Below, in pieces: positions 54,337-60,996 of a DNA stretch of 64,000 nucleotides (the first letter of the stretch is position 1; each line of letters begins with the position of its first letter). The translations under genes and the position numbers were made by a program. The stretch is from Azophilus sp965215035. Its GTDB lineage: Bacteria > Pseudomonadota > Gammaproteobacteria > Pseudomonadales > Azotimanducaceae. The DNA lies in the NCBI GenBank assembly GCA_965215035.1, contig OZ244040.1:3100001-3164000 (forward strand), in the 5' to 3' direction. The notes beneath the pieces were generated by a model, which saw only the letters and a program-made list of their open reading frames with translations, was not told the origin of the DNA and made no database searches.

Positions 54337-55023
54337 CTAGTTCGCGCAAATTCGTTCGCACGGAACACCGTCGCCGTCGCCATCAAGACTTGTCAAGCCG
54401 CATTGCTCCAGGAAAAAACGCGCCTCCTCGCAGGAAGCCATATCGCGGCAATAGGTCTTTGTGCCGCATATGAACGATGCGTCGGGCCGGGCGGAAGCAA
54501 TGCTTACCCTGTTCTGCCGACTGCCGTTTCGGCGCCACTGCCACGGCGGCACCCGCTCCGCCTCGCGCAGAGACCAGAGCCCGGCCCGTTCCTCTTTGGC
54601 CACGCTTTCGTCCTGTAGCAGCCTAGCATCGGAAGAGTATTGCCGGTAAACCCAGGCGTGGCCTTCTCGAACCATCTCCCGGTTGATGTCCCGATCACCC
54701 AGGTAGACCCGCCCGAGCAGCCGCCCATAGCGGTCCTCGCCCTCGGATGCGACTCGCACCGACCGCTGAAACACCTTGCCAGCCAACGCCTGCCGCGCCC
54801 GGGCACCCCAGGGTTGGCCCCGCTCCGGGGTGTCGATTTCTGTCAGCCGCAGGCGCTTCTGTTGGCGGCCGCCGGAGAAGTCCGCGAGCACCGTCAGGGT
54901 GTCGCCGTCGGCTATCCCAACCACCAATGCCTCGACACAGTGGCCGACATCGCAGGGATGCGCAGCCGCCTGCCAAGGAATCAGCGCAAGCAGCGGGACA
55001 AGCAGCCTTCCCAAGTGTTGCAC
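54337..55023 (-). CDS. Secreted thermonuclease-like nuclease with Excalibur domain
   Basis: A 228-residue protein from GTG 55023 (AGGAGA upstream). A signal peptide (LGRLLVPLLALIPWQAAA) is followed by a staphylococcal-nuclease fold (about 30-150) with RLTEIDTPERGQPWGARARQ and EDRYGRLLGRVYLGDRDIN (catalytic Arg, Glu). The C-terminal Excalibur motif SLDGDGDGVPCERICAN binds calcium. It probably degrades extracellular nucleic acid. It lies 188 bp from tusD on the same strand. Confidence 0.88.
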   Translation of the reverse strand: MQHLGRLLVPLLALIPWQAAAHPCDVGHCVEALVVGIADGDTLTVLADFSGGRQQKRLRLTEIDTPERGQPWGARARQALAGKVFQRSVRVASEGEDRYGRLLGRVYLGDRDINREMVREGHAWVYRQYSSDARLLQDESVAKEERAGLWSLREAERVPPWQWRRNGSRQNRVSIASARPDASFICGTKTYCRDMASCEEARFFLEQCGLTSLDGDGDGVPCERICAN

Positions 55024-55068
55024 AAGCCTATCTCCTACACGGAGGTTGGCGAATATCCTACAGCCCTG

Positions 55069-55150
55069 CGCGATAGGTGTGAATTCCGGCTTTATCGAAC
55101 TGCATGTGTACCGGCCTAGCTATAATCCACAACTGCAAACCGGGCCACTA
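55069..55150. repeat. Family C palindromic repeat, copy 3
   Basis: The right arm AACTGCAAACCGGGCCACTA and the interior (ATCGAACTGCATGTGTACCG, GCCTAGC) align in the same orientation with the element at 26311-26392. The left arm has drifted. It lies just upstream of the nuclease gene. Confidence 0.65.
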
Positions 55151-55158
55151 AGCTCGGT

Positions 55159-55293
55159 GCCCAGGACCATCCCAAGCATTCGCTCTTGAGATAAAATTTC
55201 AGATAATTCATTAGATTCCGAAAAATCTTCGTAAACCATCTAGATAGGGCTTTGCCGAGGGCTAGTAGGCAACTTTGGGATGACCCTGGCCCA
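55159..55293. mobile_element. Family D MITE-like element, complete
   Basis: About 135 bp with terminal inverted repeats: left GCCCAGGACCATCCCAAG, right CTTTGGGATGACCCTGGCC. The interior (55175-55245) is markedly AT-rich in contrast to the genome (AAATTTCAGATAATTCATTA). Single ends of the same element occur at 27215-27265 and 32209-32240. No reading frame inside, so it would move only with help of a transposase elsewhere. Confidence 0.7.
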
Positions 55294-55339
55294 GCCCACA
55301 CTTGATACGCGGGGACGGCGCGGAGAAGATATACCGCCC

Positions 55340-55427
55340 GGAGGGGTGGCTGAGCGGTCGAAAGCACTGGTCTTGAAAACCAGCGAGGGTAACGCCTCCC
55401 AGGGTTCGAATCCCTGCCCCTCCGCCA
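55340..55427 (+). tRNA. tRNA-Ser (anticodon UGA)
   Basis: An 88-nt class II tRNA. The 7-bp acceptor stem GGAGGGG/CCCCTCC, a D-arm (GGCTGAGCGGTCGAAAGC), anticodon stem CTGGT/ACCAG with loop CTTGAAA (anticodon TGA at 55374-55376), a long variable arm (GCGAGGGTAACGCCTCCC), the T-arm AGGGTTCGAATCCCT and an encoded CCA are all present. It reads UCA and other UCN codons. IS debris and accessory genes begin directly after it. Confidence 0.97.
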
Positions 55428-55451
55428 ATAGGCTTACCGATTTTTACTGCA

Positions 55452-55635
55452 TTGACAGCGGGTTTGCCGGGACGAGATTACGGACTGGTGCGAGCGCCAC
55501 GATGTGGACTACGTACTAGGCCTAGCGCACAAACGGGGGATTGGTGCGGCGCCTCGACAAGGCCCTGCGCAAGTCCGGCCCCGTCATCTGGCCACGGGCC
55601 GGCCCGTCGCGGCGGTTCCGTCAGTTTCGCCGCTG
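55452..55635 (+). pseudogene. IS1380-family transposase remnant
   Basis: After GACAGCGGGTTT (55456-55467; Asp-Ser-Gly-Phe) a one-base deletion shifts the frame; from 55468 the reading is CRDEITDWCERHDVDYVLGL then AHKR, similar to the DDE region of IS1380-type transposases. Another frame near 55605 gives SRRFRQFRR, resembling a later region of the same protein. Several frame changes and missing sequence show a dead fragment. The family call is from memory of the motif. Confidence 0.55.
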
Positions 55636-55712
55636 AACAAGTCATGGCCTATACTTGGATCGGTGTGGAGTATTCCACGCCCAAGCCCAACGTATGATGG
55701 GGAAAAATCACC

Positions 55713-57083
55713 ATGAAGAACGACCTGGAAGACCTCCTCGACACTTCGAAGCCCGCAAGGCTCATTCCAACGACATCCCAGACTCGAAAAGAAGAGCGTT
55801 TGGTTTCGGTGCTGTTGGGGACATTACGCATTGTCCGCCCGCTGGCAGAGGTGCTGTTGGGTCGTTGCGGGGTCAAGCTCGGAAAGACGGCCCAAGTATC
55901 CAGCTACGTCGAAGTAAAGCTGCCTGATGCCGAAGGCAGTACCGGTGATCGACCCGACGGACTTATCTGTATGTCAAAGCGCAACACCCGCTGGACAGCA
56001 TTTCTTGAAGCGAAGATCGACAACGCCACAATCGATGAGGCCCAAGTTCGCCGATACGCCGAAGCGGCCAAACGACTGGGCGTTGACGCGATCATAACCA
56101 TCTCCAATCAGCTTGTCCCTCTACCAACTCATACCCCCTATACCGTCCCCAAGCGTCTGAGCAACAAGGTGCAATTTTTCCACCTTTCCTGGGTAAGCGT
56201 GTTGACCCAGGCAGCAATGATCTTGAGAGACCGTCAATCGCTCGATGTCGAGCAAGCCTTCGTCCTGGACGAGATGGTCAACTTCTTCGAGCACTCCGGT
56301 GCAGGGGTCAAACGATTCGACCGCATGAACCCCGAGTGGCGTCCGCTCGTTCTGGGAATTCGCGTAGAACAGCAATTCAAGCGCAGCTCGGACGAGATCA
56401 GCAATACCGTTACCAGTTGGCACCAGGAGGAACGAGACCTTTGCTTGATCCTTGACCGACGCATTGGTCAGCCCATCGGCATTCGTATGCCCCGAAAGCA
56501 CCAATTGGACCCCGCCATGAGGCTCAAAGACGCCTCAGATGTCCTTATCACGTCAAAGGAGTTGCGCTCATCCTTCATGGTGCCAAACGCCGCGGGAGAC
56601 ATTGATGTCACCATCAACCTACAGCGCCGCACCGTTAGTTGCTCGATGATGGTCAAAGCCCCCGGAGACAGAAAGCGAGCCAGCGCCAGCATCAACTGGC
56701 TTGCCCGCCAACTCAAAAAAATCGACAGTGAGGACGTTCTCGTCCGGACGTATTGGGCTGGACGAAGCGGCCAGACACAAGCCCCTCTAGCTGATGTCCT
56801 CGAAAGCCCGAAATGTCTGGAGCAAGGCATCAAGGGACCCATGCCATCACGATTTGAGGTGGCGATTGTCCGGGATCTGGCGGGCCGGTTCTCCGGGAGG
56901 CGAACGTTTATCGACGACGTCGAAGCGGCAGTTCCGGAATACTACGACCGAGTGGGGCAACATTTGCGGGCTTGGACTCCACCGCCGCCGCCGATCGAAA
57001 AAAAGGATCCCATGGGTTCAGGCGTAGACGGCTCGCCAAAAGAAGCTACGGAACCAAACTTGGCGCAAAGTCACGCTGGGTAA
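55713..57083 (+). CDS. Unknown protein with PD-(D/E)XK nuclease-like core
   Basis: A 456-residue protein with GGGGA ribosome site before the ATG. In the first 130 residues a nuclease-like core is visible: Glu27/Glu28 on the first helix (TRKEERLVSVLLGTLR), Asp82 (GDRPDGLICM), Glu99-x-Lys101 (TAFLEAKIDN) and a following QVRRYAEAAKRLGVDAIITI with the Gln-x-x-x-Tyr type motif. The remaining 320 residues match nothing I know; the end is Pro-rich (PPPPPIEKKD). Codon use is less GC-biased than in neighbours. It lies between two IS remnants after tRNA-Ser. A defence or DNA repair role is possible but inferred only from fold and position. Confidence 0.7.
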   Translation: MKNDLEDLLDTSKPARLIPTTSQTRKEERLVSVLLGTLRIVRPLAEVLLGRCGVKLGKTAQVSSYVEVKLPDAEGSTGDRPDGLICMSKRNTRWTAFLEAKIDNATIDEAQVRRYAEAAKRLGVDAIITISNQLVPLPTHTPYTVPKRLSNKVQFFHLSWVSVLTQAAMILRDRQSLDVEQAFVLDEMVNFFEHSGAGVKRFDRMNPEWRPLVLGIRVEQQFKRSSDEISNTVTSWHQEERDLCLILDRRIGQPIGIRMPRKHQLDPAMRLKDASDVLITSKELRSSFMVPNAAGDIDVTINLQRRTVSCSMMVKAPGDRKRASASINWLARQLKKIDSEDVLVRTYWAGRSGQTQAPLADVLESPKCLEQGIKGPMPSRFEVAIVRDLAGRFSGRRTFIDDVEAAVPEYYDRVGQHLRAWTPPPPPIEKKDPMGSGVDGSPKEATEPNLAQSHAG

Positions 57084-57485
57084 CTGTTAATCGGCGTGCA
57101 ATCTGCTCAAAGCCGAGATCGCCGACAAGACGGCCCGCTCGATCTAGTATCGGATGACCATCGCCAAGCTGCCCATGGCCAGGGAACCGGGTGACCTGGA
57201 CTTCTCCGCTGGCTCGGTGAACGAACCCCTGGTCCGGGATCTGGCCGCCGCGTGCGGCCCGCGACACGCCGCCCCGTCGCGGTTGACAATTCCCGGTCCG
57301 ATTCGACCATCCACAACCCATGCGGCAGGCGCGCGGCGTTCGGAACTCGGGGTGCCCGGCCAAACACATCGGGGCGCAATCCCACGCACCCGCGGTTCGC
57401 CCCCCTATTACAGCGCCCATCGAGTCGCCCGGGAGGCGCGGCATTGCGATACCATGGCGGTATCGGGAACGATCGGGCGGGCGCC
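57084..57485. other. Intergenic region between two accessory genes
   Basis: These 402 bases contain the istB remnant (57100-57258) and then about 230 bp of GC-rich sequence in which I see no gene. A short stretch around 57425-57485 should hold the promoter of the ATPase gene, but no clear boxes are visible. Confidence 0.45.
57100..57258 (+). pseudogene. IS21-family istB remnant
   Basis: The reading LLKAEIADKTARSI, a stop, then MTIAKLPMAREPGDLDFSAG and SVNEPLVRDLAAA matches the start of IstB, the ATPase helper of IS21 transposition (LLKAE...RYQLTIAKLPL...). It has an internal stop and ends before the Walker A motif. About 50 codons remain. Confidence 0.7.
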
Positions 57486-59045
57486 ATGGACAAGACCGGA
57501 CAGGCCGCCGAACGGCGGGACGCGCTGCGGGAATATGTGGGCATGGAGGCGCGGGACGCGCCACCCGTCTTCGTGGGACGCGGGCGCGTGGTCCGCGACA
57601 TCGAGACGGCTGCCGCAGCGACGCTGGACGCGTGGCGCGCCGGGGAGGATTTCCCCGGGCTGACGCGGGTAGTCCAGGGCGCCCCCGGTGCCGGCAAGTC
57701 GTCGCTTTTGGCGCATCTGCGGAGGAAATGGGAAGCGTCGCGGGCGGACGGCGACCGTGGTGCCCCGGTCGCCGTCAACGTCAGCCTGCTGGAGCTGCGC
57801 GACCTGGACCGCTTCAAAGCGGAGATCGATCGGAAGGTTCCCGCGTCGGTCGGCAGGCGGTATGCGCCAGTGGTCGCCGGCGCCCTGGTCAAACTGGTCA
57901 CGCCGGGCACGCGCCTGTCCGAGGAAACGGAGAAGGGGGTTCGCGCCTTGGCCGAACGGCGCGACCTGCCGCATCCGGTGGTGCTGATGGTCGACGAGGC
58001 GCAGAACGCGCGACCGTACGAGAGCGAGTCGGCCGTGTTCGCCCACCTCCACGAGGGGCACTTCGACCATCTGCCCGTCCTGCCCGTGCTCGCGGGCCTG
58101 GGGCATCTGCGGGAGCACCTGGGCCGGCCCGGCATCCGGCTGAGCCGCTTTTCGAACGAGCTCAAGAGCGTCCATACGCTCAGCGCCCTGTCCGACGGCG
58201 AAGTGCGGGAACTGTTCGACGGCTGGCTGGACCGCTTCGGGGTGGCGGCACCGGCCGACGGGGCCGCGCGCTGGGCCGACGCGCTGGTCCGCGACAGCCA
58301 GGGGTGGCCGATGCACACCAACCAGTTCCTGACCGCGCTGGCGGAGCAGCTCTTGGCACCGGAGCGCGACCCGGGCCAACTGGCCTCGGCCGATCTCGGG
58401 GTCGTGCGCCGCGGCGCCGCGGAGCGGCGGGTCGCGTACTACAACACGCGCTACGACAATCCGCTGCTCGGAAGGAGGCCGCGGGATGTCGCCAGGGCCA
58501 TGGCGACCCTCCGGAACGCCGGCCCGGGCACACTGGAGGAGACGCTCGACCTGATCGGGGATGTGTTCCGGGTCCGGGACATGGACGAGGCACAGCATGT
58601 CTTCGGAGGTCTTCTCGAGCGCGGCTTCCTGCAGTCCGTTCCCGAACAGGACACCGGGATGCCACGTGTCGGCGCCGACCCCGTCTACGGCTGCCCCATT
58701 CCCTCGCTGGCGTCCTACGCGGCCGTCCGCGAATTCCCGCCGCATCTTGTCGCGATGCTGGGCGACGCCGCCCTGCTGGAGCGGCGGCTCCGGGCGGACC
58801 CCGACGCCATCAATACCCGCGACGCCATGGGGCGGGTGCCGCTGCATCTGGCCGCCGAGTGCCGCTGGACGGATGTGGCGGCGACGCTGCTCGCCGCCGG
58901 GGGCGACCCCGACGCGCCGGACGCCGCCGGCGCGACCGCGCGCGGGACCTGGCCCGGGTTCGACTGGCCGAAGAAGGCGCCGGAGAAGAAACACGACAAC
59001 GGTGCCGGGTCCGGCACGTCTGGCGGACCGGGAGGAATGGGCTAG
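57486..59045 (+). CDS. AAA (Orc/STAND-like) ATPase with C-terminal ankyrin repeat
   Basis: A 519-residue protein. The N terminus has PPVFVGRGRVV (AAA_16-type entry), Walker A VVQGAPGAGKSSLL (Lys71), and Walker B VVLMVDEAQNA (Asp170-Glu171). A winged-helix-like middle (about 330-420) is followed by about 1.5 ankyrin repeats at 440-480 (INTRDAMGRVPLHLAAECRW, VAATLLAAGGDPDAPDAAGA) and a Gly/Lys-rich tail. I do not recognise the exact family. ATPases of this build occur as sensors in defence systems; here the idea rests on architecture and its place among IS debris. An intrinsic terminator follows. Confidence 0.75.
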   Translation: MDKTGQAAERRDALREYVGMEARDAPPVFVGRGRVVRDIETAAAATLDAWRAGEDFPGLTRVVQGAPGAGKSSLLAHLRRKWEASRADGDRGAPVAVNVSLLELRDLDRFKAEIDRKVPASVGRRYAPVVAGALVKLVTPGTRLSEETEKGVRALAERRDLPHPVVLMVDEAQNARPYESESAVFAHLHEGHFDHLPVLPVLAGLGHLREHLGRPGIRLSRFSNELKSVHTLSALSDGEVRELFDGWLDRFGVAAPADGAARWADALVRDSQGWPMHTNQFLTALAEQLLAPERDPGQLASADLGVVRRGAAERRVAYYNTRYDNPLLGRRPRDVARAMATLRNAGPGTLEETLDLIGDVFRVRDMDEAQHVFGGLLERGFLQSVPEQDTGMPRVGADPVYGCPIPSLASYAAVREFPPHLVAMLGDAALLERRLRADPDAINTRDAMGRVPLHLAAECRWTDVAATLLAAGGDPDAPDAAGATARGTWPGFDWPKKAPEKKHDNGAGSGTSGGPGGMG

Positions 59046-59093
59046 CGGCTGACGCCGGTTGTGCCGGTCCGCCTACAGACTGCCCAACGAACC

Positions 59094-59129
59094 GGGACCA
59101 CCCCACCACAGAAGTGGTCCCCGATTTTT
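59094..59129 (+). terminator. Terminator after the AAA-ankyrin gene
   Basis: GGGACCAC (59094-59101) pairs perfectly with GTGGTCCC (59114-59121), with a 12-nt loop, then CGA and five T (59125-59129). A probable intrinsic terminator 49 bp after the ATPase stop. Confidence 0.65.
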
Positions 59130-59130
59130 G

Positions 59131-59240
59131 AACAACGCGTTAAAGTGTGCTCGATTAGCCGCGGGAGGCAATCGACGTGGCAAAGAGAAAGCAGTATTCA
59201 GCCGAGTTCAAGGCTAAGGTGGCACTAGTGGCCATCCGGA
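59131..59240 (+). mobile_element. IS3-family orfA remnant (left end)
   Basis: GCGGGAGGC precedes a GTG at 59177 reading MAKRKQYSAEFKAKVALVAI, the standard start of the helix-turn-helix OrfA protein of IS3-family elements. The similarity stops after about 21 codons; the remaining frame is unrelated and runs into the Fic gene end. The start of the element before 59177 is uncertain. Confidence 0.7.
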
Positions 59241-59266
59241 ACGATTCACTATGGGTGTGGGGCCTT

Positions 59267-60883
59267 TCAGGACTTATCGTGCTTCGCCTTGTTTGGTGTC
59301 GAATGCGATGACTCCTTGTCCGCCACCATGGCCAAAACGGCTCGCACTCGGTCTGCGACGAATTCTGCGAACGGTGTGGAATTCTGCTGCACACTGGCCG
59401 CTTCGAGAGCAGCCATATACGCCCGCCGGTCCTCTACCCGGATGACTGTCCACGGGTATCCTCCTGAGGCCAGCATTGCGTTCATCGTAAATCGTGCAAT
59501 GCGTCCATTGCCGTCGGGGTACGGATGGATGTACCCAAACATCCAGTGCCCTGCTACTGCGCGTACCGCAGGCTCCGGCTCCTCTTCTAAAAGCAGGAAC
59601 AGGGTTTCCATGGCATCGGCAATGATTTCGTAGCGCGGAGGCACATGCCTGGAGCCGCGCAGGAAAACTGCCTGGTTCCGATATCCGGCGAGGGCGGGCT
59701 CCTGGTAGAGACCTACGGCGACAAACGGCTGGAACAATTGCAAGTACCACCGGGCGTGGTCGGCGCGAAATCGCTCGCCGGGGTCAGCGCCGCCAAGGAT
59801 GTCCGCCACCGCCTCTTGTACCGCCAGCGAAGCCTGCCAATAGCCTCGGGCGGCCAGGGCATCATGCTGTTGGCTGTCTGCGTCGACTTTGTCGGGGTTC
59901 CAGTTCCCGGAACGTACCCGCTCGATCAACTCCGGCGTCACCTGATAGCCTTCGATTGAGAGCGAGTGGTAAGCGTCGTCGAGGTAAGCTTCTTTGACCT
60001 GTTCAAGATAGGCCGATTTTGCCTGGCCATCCACCGGCAACCCCGGCGCTTTCGGGAAGGCTTTCAGGATGGGGTCACGAGCGGAACTCCAGAGGCCCCG
60101 TAGCCGATGACCAATTGGTGCGGTGGCATGCCGACCGGCACCACCGGCAGGCATAACATCGCGGCCCGTGCCGGTAACAAAGGGATTCGACTCGCGGTAG
60201 GTGTGTTCAGTCTGTCGCATCGCACGAGCGATCTCGTTCGCGAATCTCGCACGCCCGATATGCCGGAAAGCCCCCGCCAAACGACCCGCCCTCGTCGAGT
60301 GGCCGCCCTCTAAGAGCGAACGGACAATGCCTCCTGGTTGCGCAATGCCGGCCAACACCGTTTGGGCTTCTACCGGGTAATCTTGAAAAAACCGCTTCGA
60401 GGCACGAATGAGTCCGCTTTCTGTTGTATACAGACGATTGCCTTCTCTAACGCACAGCTTTTCGGGAGCTGGCTGCCGCCGTGTCTGCAAATCAAAGATG
60501 GACATCTCGAATGGGAGCGCAATCCGGTTGTTAGAACCGTTTCTGGCGTGAACGATAACCTGTTGCGGCACAGCCGAGTTTTCGGCGTGTAACAGCAACG
60601 AAAGTTCGGGCGACAAGTGCCATTCCTCCCCGAACCGGCGCGAGCAATACCGGGCGCAAAACTCCCAAAACGAGGCATACCAAAGCGCCGAGTCTTGCGG
60701 TGCAACACCCGGGTTGCTGAGCATTAACCACCCTTGGATGACAGGTTGAAGAAAGCCGTTCCTCACCAAGCGCTCCCGATGGCCGCGACGCATCTCCTCG
60801 GTTCGAAAGATACGACGGTTTTCGCCCTGGAGGTCAGCCAGGACGCTCAGCGATTCGGCCAGTTTTTTGTGGGGTGCTACCAC
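59267..60883 (-). CDS. Fic-domain protein with AbiEi-like N-terminal region
   Basis: A 538-residue protein from a GTG. N-terminal ~180 residues (LAESLSVLADLQGENRRIFR, RLVRNGFLQPVIQGWLMLS) resemble the winged helix and follow-on region of AbiEi antitoxins. The Fic part holds the autoinhibitory motif S307-L-S-I-E311-G312 before the core, and the catalytic HPYPDGNGR (His453). Fic enzymes transfer AMP from ATP to a protein hydroxyl. With the inhibitory helix N-terminal of the core it is class II. Target unknown. It is the last gene of the accessory segment; its 3' end abuts the IS3 remnant. Confidence 0.85.
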   Translation of the reverse strand: MVAPHKKLAESLSVLADLQGENRRIFRTEEMRRGHRERLVRNGFLQPVIQGWLMLSNPGVAPQDSALWYASFWEFCARYCSRRFGEEWHLSPELSLLLHAENSAVPQQVIVHARNGSNNRIALPFEMSIFDLQTRRQPAPEKLCVREGNRLYTTESGLIRASKRFFQDYPVEAQTVLAGIAQPGGIVRSLLEGGHSTRAGRLAGAFRHIGRARFANEIARAMRQTEHTYRESNPFVTGTGRDVMPAGGAGRHATAPIGHRLRGLWSSARDPILKAFPKAPGLPVDGQAKSAYLEQVKEAYLDDAYHSLSIEGYQVTPELIERVRSGNWNPDKVDADSQQHDALAARGYWQASLAVQEAVADILGGADPGERFRADHARWYLQLFQPFVAVGLYQEPALAGYRNQAVFLRGSRHVPPRYEIIADAMETLFLLLEEEPEPAVRAVAGHWMFGYIHPYPDGNGRIARFTMNAMLASGGYPWTVIRVEDRRAYMAALEAASVQQNSTPFAEFVADRVRAVLAMVADKESSHSTPNKAKHDKS

Positions 60884-60996
60884 TTCGTTTGTCGGGGTGA
60901 TGAAAACACGACACTGATTCTAGCATGAATGTTCTATCACAAGTATATTATGCGTTTCCCTGGCAAGTTTATTGTGCGCATCAACGTATGGAATCC

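Noticed and set aside
57154..57663. Independent gene upstream of the ATPase
   Set aside because: Its beginning is a fragment of IstB with a stop just before it; the remainder overlaps the ATPase in another frame and has no motif.
57320..59131. 603-codon frame overlapping the AAA-ankyrin gene
   Set aside because: Arg/Gly/Ala-rich shadow; the overlapping frame has Walker A, Walker B and ankyrin motifs.
59177..59310. Functional small gene starting at GTG 59177
   Set aside because: The first 21 codons are IS3 OrfA and the rest runs antisense into the Fic gene; it is a truncated transposase.
55428..60883. Integrase-driven genomic island with attachment sites at tRNA-Ser
   Set aside because: No integrase gene and no second copy of the tRNA 3' end were found in the window; only IS remnants are visible.
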